Assembly: GCF_030563405.1 (NCBI RefSeq)
Contig: NZ_CP130748.1
Span: forward strand, 1,612,001-1,676,000
Origin: Vibrio sp. SNU_ST1
Lineage (GTDB): Bacteria; Pseudomonadota; Gammaproteobacteria; Enterobacterales; Vibrionaceae
DNA: 64,000 bases
Direction: 5' to 3'
The notes beneath the pieces were generated by a model, which did no database searches, was not told the origin of the DNA, and was given only the letters and a program-made list of their open reading frames with translations. Position numbers and translations under genes: made by a program. Shown in pieces: positions 10,485 to 18,282 of this stretch; positions within the stretch are counted from its first letter, which is position 1, and each line of letters opens with the position of its first letter.

Positions 10485-10588
10485 GTGAAATCCAGTTTGA
10501 CTACGAAAAAAGATATCCTTAAGTTAGTTCGTATACTAGAAGTCCTTGATGACGTTTATATTTCAGTTTTTTGTCAGAAGAGTTACAT

Positions 10589-11074
10589 ATGAAATTCAGA
10601 AAAATGGCTGTAGTTACAATAACTTTAGCAACATTGGCTGCTTGTAGCTCGACGCCATCCCCTTCTCAGCTTAGTCAAACCGCACACAAGCCTCTGTCAA
10701 AGTTAGAGCAATCAACGACCAATGCGTATATGAATGTGTATGAACAGTGGAAAGGTGTGCCATATCATTTCGGTGGGACATCATTTAGAGGCGTAGATTG
10801 CTCTGCTTTCGTTCAAATCGCGGTGCAAACGGCGACCCAGCAAGCACTACCGAGAACCACAAAAGATCAAGTTAAAAAGGGAAAGGAAATAGCGTATGGA
10901 CAGGCAATAAGTGGCGACTTGGTGTTTTTCAAAACATCGATGACGATACGACACGTCGGTGTATATTTAGGAAACAATCAATTCCTACATGCTTCGACAT
11001 CGAAAGGTGTCATTATATCGAGATTGGACAACCCTTATTGGGCCTCTAAGTTTTGGCATTTTAGGCGTTTATAG
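10589..11074 (+). CDS. NlpC/P60 family lipoprotein (cell-wall endopeptidase type)
   Basis: A 161-residue exported lipoprotein. The start at 10589 gives a clean signal peptide ending in the lipobox LAAC. The NlpC/P60 domain begins near residue 50 with the catalytic Cys in GVDCSAFVQ, the His in IRHVGVYLG and a third polar position in FLHASTSKGV. Family members such as E. coli MepS and NlpC cut peptide cross-links in peptidoglycan. AGAAGAG upstream of 10589 serves as ribosome binding site; the in-frame TTG at 10571 would spoil the signal peptide. Confidence 0.88.
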   Translation: MKFRKMAVVTITLATLAACSSTPSPSQLSQTAHKPLSKLEQSTTNAYMNVYEQWKGVPYHFGGTSFRGVDCSAFVQIAVQTATQQALPRTTKDQVKKGKEIAYGQAISGDLVFFKTSMTIRHVGVYLGNNQFLHASTSKGVIISRLDNPYWASKFWHFRRL

Positions 11075-11165
11075 TGATTAAAAGATTAACTGATAACACA
11101 GTTACTTTGAAGGTACTATTTAAACGCCTATCGCTGTTTAGCCTAGTAAATGTACTAGAAGTTAA

Positions 11166-11510
11166 TTAGTCGTATTGAGCAACCGCAGTATCAAACAGAT
11201 TCTTCACTAATGCGATGTATTCATCTAAGAATACAATTTGTTCGTTAGTCGCTTTTTTTGACCATACACCAGCTAACACTTCACCTAAATCAGCCACCAC
11301 TGAATCCGCTTCTTTCAATAGTTGAAAACGAACGCTTGAATGTAACTCAGGGTTTTGCTCGAAAATAGCCATGATGTTTGTTGATATCATGTCAGTGATG
11401 ATGTCTTCGACACTTTCATTGCCTGTATCGCCATTACTATTAGTAAAGACATCTAGGTTAAATGATAAGTGTTCGATCAAAGCCAAATAGCCATCGGTTT
11501 CTACAACCAC
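11166..11510 (-). CDS. Conserved Vibrio protein of DUF3802 type
   Basis: A 114-residue acidic, mostly helical cytoplasmic protein with no signal peptide or catalytic motif. From memory it closely resembles the short DUF3802 family of vibrios (motifs FEQNPELHSSVRFQLLKEAD and GEVLAGVW). Function unknown. It is a single gene, convergent with the NlpC/P60 gene. Confidence 0.75.
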   Translation of the reverse strand: MVVETDGYLALIEHLSFNLDVFTNSNGDTGNESVEDIITDMISTNIMAIFEQNPELHSSVRFQLLKEADSVVADLGEVLAGVWSKKATNEQIVFLDEYIALVKNLFDTAVAQYD

Positions 11511-11964
11511 AATAAATCTCCGTTTAAGCTCAAGAGCAGATTAATATGTACCTACCTAATACTATGTATATGAGTCTGTTTGTCATCTCTTTATTACTAA
11601 AAACTGTATTAAAGTGATCCGAGTTAGCATTTAAGCTTAAATTTCAATCAAAACACCCTAACTTCACCAAACACACCTAAAATATAGTGAAAAATAATCT
11701 CAACCTATTTCTACGATTCTATTGTATGAAAATCATCATGCCGTGAGATTAGTTCCAAACTATTTCCTTACATCGTTCTCAATTTCTGTTTTGATTTCAA
11801 AGGGCTTGAATCAGTTCGAGTTCACAAATCAGCCAATTGATTCTACATTAGTTGAAGAAGAGCCAAGAACATTGACGAGTGCGTCTATAAATTGCTCAGA
11901 TTTATCCTAAACTATTGCTATCAAACAAACAGTATTTCTAACCTTCAGTCTTTGAGGATTTCCT
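11511..11964. other. Intergenic stretch without a gene
   Basis: About 450 A/T-rich bases between two divergent genes, presumably holding both promoters. A 62-codon open frame on the plus strand (11722-11910) has no ribosome binding site and no recognisable features, so I do not call it. No repeat or RNA-like structure was seen. Confidence 0.5.
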
Positions 11965-12831
11965 ATGTGGCAGGCCATTTCTCAACAACTTTCAGATACT
12001 CTTCTATTTAACTTCCAGATAACTGAACGTACCAAGGTTTCTGGTGGCGACATTAATGATTGCTATATGATTAGCGATGGTAACGAACGTTACTTTGTAA
12101 AAGTGAACCAGCGAGAATTTTTACCTAAGTTTGAAATTGAAGCAGAGAACTTACGCTTGTTAAGAGAAACTTCTACCGTTTATGTTCCTGAGTTGGTACT
12201 GATTGGTAAAACCAAAGAATGCTCGTTCATTATCCTTAATTACTTACCGACCAAGCCGCTTGAAACAAGCAATAATAGCTATGACTTTGGCGTTCAACTT
12301 GCCCAATTGCATCAATGGGGTGAACAGAAAGAGTTTGGTTATGACCAAGACAATTATATTGGTAGCACCCTTCAGCCCAACCCTTGGCATAAAAAATGGG
12401 GGCGTTTTTTCTCAGAGCAACGCATTGGCTTCCAACTGCAGTTGTTAAAAGAAAAAGGCATCGAATTCGGCGATATCGATGACATTGTTGATGTAGTGAA
12501 TATGCGTCTTGCAGGCCACAACCCTCGCCCTTCTTTGCTTCATGGCGACCTTTGGAACGGTAATGTTGCTAACTCAGCCTTTGGGCCAATCTGTTACGAC
12601 CCCGCTTGTTATTGGGGGGATCATGAATGTGATGTAGCGCTAACTGAATTGTTTGAAGGGTTTTCAAAAGAGTTTTATGAAGGTTACCAGAGCGTCAATC
12701 CACTCGACGTTGGCTATACTGATCGGAAAGACATTTATAATTTGTACCATCTTCTCAACCACTGCAATCAATTTGGCGGCGAGTATTTAGCACAAACTGA
12801 GGCGTGTATTCAGAAGATACAGGCCGTTTAA
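11965..12831 (+). CDS. Fructosamine kinase family protein (YniA-like)
   Basis: A 288-residue cytoplasmic kinase of the fructosamine/ketosamine kinase family, which phosphorylates sugar-protein adducts (deglycation) in characterised members. It shows a nucleotide loop KVSGGDINDCYMI (about 25-37), the lysine in YFVKVN, the catalytic loop LLHGDLWNGNV (about 192-202) and the metal-binding ICYDPACYWGDHECD (about 208-222). Full length for the family. A GAGGA sequence precedes the ATG. The true substrate of the bacterial members is uncertain. Confidence 0.9.
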   Translation: MWQAISQQLSDTLLFNFQITERTKVSGGDINDCYMISDGNERYFVKVNQREFLPKFEIEAENLRLLRETSTVYVPELVLIGKTKECSFIILNYLPTKPLETSNNSYDFGVQLAQLHQWGEQKEFGYDQDNYIGSTLQPNPWHKKWGRFFSEQRIGFQLQLLKEKGIEFGDIDDIVDVVNMRLAGHNPRPSLLHGDLWNGNVANSAFGPICYDPACYWGDHECDVALTELFEGFSKEFYEGYQSVNPLDVGYTDRKDIYNLYHLLNHCNQFGGEYLAQTEACIQKIQAV

Positions 12832-12947
12832 TACCAATCACAGCTAGTTACTGCGCTCGATATAAGTTGCAACGTTCGATATCACTATTTATTACGATCC
12901 ATACAAGCTACTACGATTGGTGCAAGTTACAGTGAGGAGATTTCGCC

Positions 12948-13151
12948 ATGCATAAATACACAGAGAAACATGTTTCTTGCCCCCATTGTGGTCATGCAAT
13001 TAGCATAACGCTGGATGCTTCTAATGGAAGCCAAGATTTTTATGACGATTGCCCTGCATGTTGCAATGCAATTCATCTGGACATGCAGGTTGATGAATTG
13101 AGAGACAGAATCCATCTCTCAATTGATGCAGATGATGAACAAGTCTTCTAA
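12948..13151 (+). CDS. CPXCG-motif cysteine-rich small zinc-ribbon protein
   Basis: A 67-residue protein with two Cys pairs, CPHCG (residues 11-15) and CPAC (about 36-39), forming a likely zinc ribbon, and an acidic C-terminus (DADDEQVF). A GAGGAG-type ribosome binding site lies just upstream (about 12932-12937). It matches the CPXCG motif-containing family of unknown function. Single gene between a kinase gene and a terminator. Confidence 0.82.
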   Translation: MHKYTEKHVSCPHCGHAISITLDASNGSQDFYDDCPACCNAIHLDMQVDELRDRIHLSIDADDEQVF

Positions 13152-13230
13152 CACACTTACTCTCTTGTCGAGTTTGAGCTACACGTCGATTTTGAGGCTA
13201 GCCTAGAAAAACACAAATACACAGAAATAG

Positions 13231-13258
13231 AAAAAGAGCACTTAATGTGCTCTTTTTT
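13231..13258. terminator. Bidirectional terminator
   Basis: AAAAAGAGCAC-TTAAT-GTGCTCTTTTTT: a hairpin with an A-tract on one side and a T-tract on the other, between the zinc-ribbon gene and the convergent riboflavin synthase gene. Confidence 0.88.
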
Positions 13259-13318
13259 AATATCTTCGACTTTTACTTAGTCAACGCTTTTTGGTTAAGT
13301 GTTATTGATGAACCACTA

Positions 13319-13930
13319 CTACGACTTCTGGTTCGCTAGTACACGTTCAACAGTATCAACTATCGCTTGTGTTTGAGGATCAAACTCAATATTTACTTGG
13401 TCGCCTACTTCGCGGGTGCCAAACAAAGTGCGATTTAGCGTTTCAGGAATCAAGTGAACAGAGAAACGGTTCTCTTCCACTTCACCAATCGTCAATGAAC
13501 AACCATCAACGCCAATATAACCTTTGCTCAACACATATTTCATTGATTCTTGTGGCAACTCAAACCAAAGCGTGCGGTTGTTTTGAGTCTTGATCACATC
13601 TACTAAGTTCGCCATCAACGTAATGTGGCCAGACATACTATGCCCGCCAATTTCATCACCAAATTTTGCTGCTCGCTCAACATTCACTTTATCTCCAACA
13701 TTCAGTTGGCCTAAGTTCGTCAATCGCAATGTGGCTTGCATCAAATCAAAAGCAATGTGGTTTCCTGAAATTTCCGTTACCGTTAAGCAACAACCGTTAT
13801 GAGCTACTGAGGCACCAATCGCTAATCCCTCAACCATTTCGTAGCTTAGCTCAATGGTATGAGTCTGAAACAACTCTTTTTTGTTTATAGCAACTAGTGT
13901 TGCCATGCCTTGAACGATACCTGTAAACAT
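13319..13930 (-). CDS. ribE: Riboflavin synthase alpha chain
   Basis: Condenses two molecules of 6,7-dimethyl-8-ribityllumazine to riboflavin. The 203-residue protein starts [13 protein letters not shown], the hallmark N-terminus, and contains two lumazine-binding repeats: the first has AHNGCCLTV, the second [13 protein letters not shown], each about 95 residues. The frame stays open for 37 more codons upstream, but those lie in a MITE and are not part of the gene. Next to norM in the same divergent order as E. coli ribC (riboflavin synthase) and mdtK. Confidence 0.95.
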   Translation of the reverse strand: MFTGIVQGMATLVAINKKELFQTHTIELSYEMVEGLAIGASVAHNGCCLTVTEISGNHIAFDLMQATLRLTNLGQLNVGDKVNVERAAKFGDEIGGHSMSGHITLMANLVDVIKTQNNRTLWFELPQESMKYVLSKGYIGVDGCSLTIGEVEENRFSVHLIPETLNRTLFGTREVGDQVNIEFDPQTQAIVDTVERVLANQKS

Positions 13931-13950
13931 AAGATTCCTATTTAGCATTC

Positions 13951-14219
13951 TAGGGCGTGTTGACCTTTCGCGGTTAAATTTTGTTCGAGATAAAAGCGTT
14001 TTAATCGCGGCGAGGGGGAAGTAGCCTAGCATCCTAAGCAAATCTCCCTCAACAACTAGAGTAAAACGCTTTTAGCCAAACCCTTCGGGCAGCGTTTGCT
14101 GGTCATTTTTACTACGTTATCGGCTTCTCATGTAGGCAAGCTACACATCAAAGCCTCTGTCTTGTATAAATACCCAACAACTCGCTGCAAAAATCAGCTA
14201 GAAAGATCAACACGCCCTA
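13951..14219. mobile_element. MITE with terminal inverted repeats, between ribE and norM
   Basis: The ends are inverted repeats: TAGGGCGTGTTGACCTTTC at 13951-13969 and GAAAGATCAACACGCCCTA at 14201-14219 (one mismatch in 19). TA flanks both ends, which could be a 2-base target duplication. The roughly 265-base interior encodes no transposase; an open frame reads across it into ribE only by chance. The size, ends and lack of a gene fit a non-autonomous miniature element, probably moved by an IS5-type transposase elsewhere. It separates the two divergent genes' start sites. Confidence 0.85.
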
Positions 14220-14358
14220 ATAACAGTTTTTCATAGCAGTTATTGTGACATTTCTTTATGATTCGTCCAGTGGAAGCTTAAGATCATTGCCTCTGATTCC
14301 TTCAGAATGTCCTTTCCTACACTATTATTCTAATTTTCCCTCTTATTTGGAGTTGTTT

Positions 14359-15729
14359 GTGCATCGTTACAAAGAAGAATCCTCGAATCTAATCAAACTT
14401 GCGACCCCAGTATTGATCGCATCTGTTGCACAAACTGGAATGGGTTTTGTTGATACCGTAATGGCCGGTGGTGTAAGTGCTATCGATATGGCGGCGGTTT
14501 CGATTGCAGCAAGTATCTGGCTACCATCAATCTTATTTGGTGTGGGTCTGTTGATGGCGTTGGTTCCTGTCGTTGCACAACTTCATGGTTCTGGTAGACA
14601 AGTAAAAATTCCATTTGAGATTCAACAAGGTGCGTTTTTAGCGCTCGTCATCTCCCTTCCAATCATTGGCGTACTTTTTCAGACACAACTGATATTAGAA
14701 TGGATGGACATTGAAAAACTCATGGCAGAAAAGACCATCGGCTATATGAATGCGGTAATGTTTGCTGTTCCTGCATTTTTGTTGTTCCAAACATTGAGAA
14801 GCTTTACAGATGGTATGTCTTTAACTAAGCCTGCTATGGTGATTGGTTTTATCGGCTTGCTATTAAACATCCCACTAAACTGGATGTTCGTTTACGGAAA
14901 ACTTGGTGCTCCTGCTCTTGGTGGTGTCGGCTGTGGCGTTGCAACGGCTATTGTATATTGGGTGATGTTCGGATTGCTGTTTGCTTACGTTTTAACATCA
15001 AAGCGTTTGGCTAAAATCAATATCTTCGGTACATTCCACAAGCCTCAGATCAAAGCACAAATTCGTTTGTTTAAACTAGGCTTTCCGGTTGCTGCTGCTA
15101 TCTTCTTCGAGGTGACGCTATTCGCTGTTGTTTCTCTGTTGGTTGCCCCTCTTGGGTCTTTGGTTGTTGCCGCACACCAGGTTGCAATTAACTTCTCGTC
15201 ACTGATATTTATGATACCAATGAGTATCGGTGCCGCGGTGAGTATTCGTGTTGGCCATAAGCTGGGTGAAAACAATACTGAAGGAGCGAAAATCGCGACA
15301 CACGTCGGTATTATTGTTGGTTTGATCACCGCCTTAATGACAGCTACATTGACGGTACTATTCAGAGAGCAAGTTTCGCTACTTTACACCGAAAACACGG
15401 CGGTAATTACCGTTGCAATGCAACTACTGGTGTTCGCTGCGGTTTATCAATGCACTGACGCAATCCAAGTTATCGCTGCAGGGGCTTTGCGTGGATACAA
15501 AGACATGCGTTCGATTTTCAACATTACGTTTGTTGCTTATTGGTTGCTAGGGCTTCCTATCGGCTACATTTTAGGAATGAAAGATTGGATTGTTGAACCT
15601 ATGGGCGCGCATGGCTTCTGGGTTGGGTTCATTGTCGGTCTAACGTCAGCAGCTATTATGCTAGGTATGCGTCTGTACTGGATGCACAAACAAGACGACG
15701 ATGTTCAGTTAGAATTTAGCTCTCGCTGA
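14359..15729 (+). CDS. norM: MATE family multidrug efflux pump NorM
   Basis: NorM exports cationic drugs and fluoroquinolones in exchange for Na+ or H+. The protein has 12 predicted membrane helices and Vibrio NorM motifs such as LATPVLIASVAQTGMGFVDT, SFTDGMSLTKPAMVIGFIG and GGVGCGVATAIVYW. I favour the GTG at 14359 (VHRYKEESSNLIK), which gives 456 residues like other Vibrio NorM proteins and has GGAG at 14349-14352. A TTG at 14347 is possible. Frames further upstream are not NorM-like. The gene is divergent from ribE, with a MITE in the promoter region. Confidence 0.93.
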   Translation: MHRYKEESSNLIKLATPVLIASVAQTGMGFVDTVMAGGVSAIDMAAVSIAASIWLPSILFGVGLLMALVPVVAQLHGSGRQVKIPFEIQQGAFLALVISLPIIGVLFQTQLILEWMDIEKLMAEKTIGYMNAVMFAVPAFLLFQTLRSFTDGMSLTKPAMVIGFIGLLLNIPLNWMFVYGKLGAPALGGVGCGVATAIVYWVMFGLLFAYVLTSKRLAKINIFGTFHKPQIKAQIRLFKLGFPVAAAIFFEVTLFAVVSLLVAPLGSLVVAAHQVAINFSSLIFMIPMSIGAAVSIRVGHKLGENNTEGAKIATHVGIIVGLITALMTATLTVLFREQVSLLYTENTAVITVAMQLLVFAAVYQCTDAIQVIAAGALRGYKDMRSIFNITFVAYWLLGLPIGYILGMKDWIVEPMGAHGFWVGFIVGLTSAAIMLGMRLYWMHKQDDDVQLEFSSR

Positions 15730-15770
15730 GTTTTAACTCACTCAACCGGTATCCCTGATATTGAACACCA

Positions 15771-15799
15771 AAAGAGCTCTGATATTCAGGGCTCTTTTT
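15771..15799 (+). terminator. Terminator after norM
   Basis: AAAGAGC ... GCTCTTTTT hairpin with a 13-base loop and a T-run, 42 bases past the norM stop. Confidence 0.8.
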
Positions 15800-15898
15800 C
15801 GTTTAATCTATTAATACTGTTTTATGTGTAGACGTTTTTCTGTGCGGAGACTGTCTTGTCTACGGGGCGATATTTCGCATCAGTCGGCAGTATGTGCC

Positions 15899-16744
15899 TT
15901 AATATTCACTTTTCTCTCTAACGAACCGCGCAAATTTGGGTTTTCCATTTTGAGTAAAGCCATTGTAGCGAAAGGTAATACGGCTGCCGATCTCAGGCGG
16001 CGCAAGTCTCATTTGATCACTGAACCCGCTTCCAATATAAAACTCAACTCCTTCTTCCGTGTGAACCAAAATCGAACCCATCATTCCTTTATATTTACCT
16101 GTCCCGCCTTTGTAGCCAATAACTGTGGCTTCGGCATCGTGATGCTTTTTGAGCTTTAACACGTCATTGCTTCGACCTGCTTGATAGCGACTGGTGATCT
16201 TACGAAGCATCAAACCTTCACCATTATTCTCATCAACGTTATCGAGTTGATGGAACAGAGCTTCTTCATTGTGAATCGGTACATGTTCGATGTAGCTGAC
16301 ATGAGGCTCTCCAATCATGCTTACCCAATGCAAGATGTTGTAATAGCGCTTTTGATAATCACCAGCAGCCCCTGGCATATCAAACAGCATGAAATCTATT
16401 TGGCGCCACGCTACGTCACTAGGCGTATGATCGAGGACGGTAGATTGGACTAAGTGGAACTTGCCTCTTCCTGCCCAAAGCTCCCCTTCAAGGTGAACCT
16501 TCGGCAAGTTTTCCGTAAACCACTTCGGTGAGTAAATGCGATTCCCATTGCGCGTATAAAGATGTTGTCCGTCCCACAGAGCCCGAATCCCATCGAGCTT
16601 CTCACTCTTCCAGTATTCAGAAACATTAATGCCTTGCTGGTATGTGTTGGCCAGCACCAAATGATCAGGAGGTAAATAGGACGAATGAGAAGAAAACGAG
16701 CACGCCCATAGAGTTGCTATCGCTAGTTTGGTTAATCTCATCAT
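15899..16744 (-). CDS. Exported ATP-dependent DNA ligase (LigE type)
   Basis: A 281-residue minimal ATP-dependent DNA ligase with an N-terminal signal peptide (about residues 1-21), so it probably acts in the periplasm. The catalytic lysine is in EKLDGIRA (Lys49); further nucleotidyltransferase motifs are LEGELWAG, FMLFDM, EGLMLRK and VLKLKK, followed by an OB-fold ending in TFRYNGFTQNGKPKFARF. Such ligases occur in Haemophilus, Neisseria and vibrios and have been linked to DNA uptake or extracellular DNA. A Cys at 15 (LWAC) could be a weak lipobox. Single gene, divergent from the syp-like locus. Confidence 0.88.
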   Translation of the reverse strand: MMRLTKLAIATLWACSFSSHSSYLPPDHLVLANTYQQGINVSEYWKSEKLDGIRALWDGQHLYTRNGNRIYSPKWFTENLPKVHLEGELWAGRGKFHLVQSTVLDHTPSDVAWRQIDFMLFDMPGAAGDYQKRYYNILHWVSMIGEPHVSYIEHVPIHNEEALFHQLDNVDENNGEGLMLRKITSRYQAGRSNDVLKLKKHHDAEATVIGYKGGTGKYKGMMGSILVHTEEGVEFYIGSGFSDQMRLAPPEIGSRITFRYNGFTQNGKPKFARFVREKSEY

Positions 16745-16918
16745 CTACCCCGTATTAATATCTGTAGTGGTCAACAAATGCCTTTAATCCTAAGCGTTCT
16801 GACACATAGGTAGACAACCTTGGATAGAAGGTGCGATCCACACGTCAACCTTATTTACCTTTCTATTTCATTCACGCAATTAGTGACTTATCGGTCTCAA
16901 ATGTTCAGCCGTTTTTAG

Positions 16919-16957
16919 TTCTCATATTGAGAATCCCCCTTTCTCAATATGAGATAA
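16919..16957. promoter_or_regulatory. Two probable activator-binding elements upstream of sypA
   Basis: TTCTCATATTGAGAA (16919-16933) and TTCTCAATATGAGATAA (16941-16957) are near-palindromes and reverse complements of each other, spaced 22 bases start to start. They lie 84 and 62 bases upstream of the sigma-54 box. The same TTCYCA-N3-TGA core recurs before the other two sigma-54 promoters of this locus, so these are likely sites for the SypG-type activator. Confidence 0.75.
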
Positions 16958-17002
16958 AGAACAGAGGGTCAATTAAGCTATTGAAATATAACAACATAAA
17001 AG

Positions 17003-17019
17003 TTGGCACATTCAGTGCA
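17003..17019 (+). promoter_or_regulatory. Sigma-54 promoter for sypABCD
   Basis: TTGGCACATTCAGTGCA fits the sigma-54 pattern YTGGCAC-N5-TTGCW with GG and GC exactly 10 bases apart. It ends 32 bases before the sypA ATG. Confidence 0.85.
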
Positions 17020-17051
17020 CCCATTCATACATACTCAAAGGAGATATCGCT

Positions 17052-17381
17052 ATGGAACTACGTAAGATTGATTTGAATACCACTACACTGACCCTTTCTA
17101 TCTTAGGTGACTTGGATGCAGCAGGCAGTCGCGATGCACAAACTGACATTGACGATGTCATTTCTAACGATGGCCACCCCGAAATCGAAATTGATTTTAG
17201 CCAAGTCGAGTTTTTAGATTCATCTGGTGTTGGTGCGATTGTTTATATGTTCAAACGTCTAACTGAGCGCGAACGCAACATGCGACTTGAAAATGTGACG
17301 GGGCAACCGCTTGAAATTATGAACCTGCTACGTATTGGACATGCTATCCCGGTAAATTCAAAAAATCCTACCAATTCATGA
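17052..17381 (+). CDS. sypA: STAS-domain protein, SypA-like
   Basis: A 109-residue single STAS (anti-sigma antagonist-like) domain. The phosphorylatable serine motif is intact: VEFLDSSGVGAIVYM, Ser57. In Vibrio fischeri SypA promotes biofilm formation and is inactivated by phosphorylation of the matching serine by SypE. AAAGGAG sits 8 bases before the ATG. First gene after a sigma-54 promoter and just before sypB, as in the V. fischeri syp locus. No sypE-like gene is seen in this window. Confidence 0.88.
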   Translation: MELRKIDLNTTTLTLSILGDLDAAGSRDAQTDIDDVISNDGHPEIEIDFSQVEFLDSSGVGAIVYMFKRLTERERNMRLENVTGQPLEIMNLLRIGHAIPVNSKNPTNS

Positions 17382-17445
17382 AGATCCACTAAGCTAGAAG
17401 TAACAAAAAATAATAATAATAAATAAAAAAACATAGGACGTTGGC

Positions 17446-18282
17446 ATGAAAATACTGAAAAACTACATAGCCCTTTCTCTGTCTGCTCTAGTTCTAGGTG
17501 GCTGTACTAGCTACCCAGAACAAGGCACAGGGGGGATGGCTGAAAGTTATGATTCGATTAATTACCAAAACTCCGACTTTTCCCCTGTCATGCCAGACGA
17601 ACCTCTTGGTCCAGAGCATGGATTACGTTTTGATTGGCAGCTAGCGAAATTACATCTTGATGCACTAATTCAAGAAGGTGCTCGCTGGTGCTTCCCTGCA
17701 GCGGTTGTCCAAGCGATTGAAAAGCAAAACCGTATCGCTCGAGAACTCCAAGGAGGCCTGCTTCTGGATGCGGCCAACGACCTAGTGATTCAAAGAAAAC
17801 GCCTAAACGAACTTGAAGTTCAGCTGGATTATGTAACTTCTCAAGCCCGTTGTGAGCCTCCAAAAAATGAAAACCAATTTAGAATGCAATTGATGGTTAT
17901 CGAACAATTGTACGAGTTACTCAACGTTGACAACCAATTCGCAGAAGATTCTATCGAGGTAAATCCCAAGTACATGGGAAGGCTTGCAGAAGCGACAGCG
18001 CTATTGAAAGAACACAAATCTTTGGAGCTCGTTGTTACAGGTCATGCCGATGCAACCGGTACCGAAGAATATAACGATAAGTTGGCACTCGGACGTGCTA
18101 AGCAAGTCGAGCGCTACCTTACGATTTTTGGGTTGGGTGCTCAGCGAATCAAAGCCGTTTCTGTTGGTGAAACCGTCCCTCTTTTTGAAGGCGAATCAGA
18201 CGGTACGCGTTTAACTAACCGCCGAGTCAGCATTGAAGTTATCTCACCTAAAAATGCCGAGAAAATGGGAGGTGGACTATGA
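17446..18282 (+). CDS. sypB: OmpA-domain lipoprotein, SypB-like
   Basis: A 278-residue exported protein with a signal peptide ending LVLGGC, so probably a lipoprotein. The C-terminal OmpA-like peptidoglycan-binding domain (about 165-268) shows VVTGHADATGTEEYN, the LALGRAKQVERYL helix and TRLTNRRVSIEV. It probably anchors the export apparatus to the cell wall. Overlaps sypC by 4 bases (ATGA). Confidence 0.88.
   Translation: MKILKNYIALSLSALVLGGCTSYPEQGTGGMAESYDSINYQNSDFSPVMPDEPLGPEHGLRFDWQLAKLHLDALIQEGARWCFPAAVVQAIEKQNRIARELQGGLLLDAANDLVIQRKRLNELEVQLDYVTSQARCEPPKNENQFRMQLMVIEQLYELLNVDNQFAEDSIEVNPKYMGRLAEATALLKEHKSLELVVTGHADATGTEEYNDKLALGRAKQVERYLTIFGLGAQRIKAVSVGETVPLFEGESDGTRLTNRRVSIEVISPKNAEKMGGGL

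Noticed and set aside
11722..11910. 62-codon open frame before the fructosamine kinase gene
   Set aside because: No ribosome binding site, no recognisable motif, A/T-rich promoter region.
13931..14041. N-terminal extension of riboflavin synthase
   Set aside because: Those codons fall in the MITE and its flank; the family start MFTGIVQ is at 13930.
14359..15729. NorM as the missing flippase of the polysaccharide locus
   Set aside because: Its sequence is clearly that of the Vibrio drug pump NorM and it sits outside the regulated locus next to ribE.
15824..16159. 111-codon open frame on the plus strand
   Set aside because: It lies antisense to the DNA ligase C-terminus, has no ribosome binding site and a nonsense-like composition.
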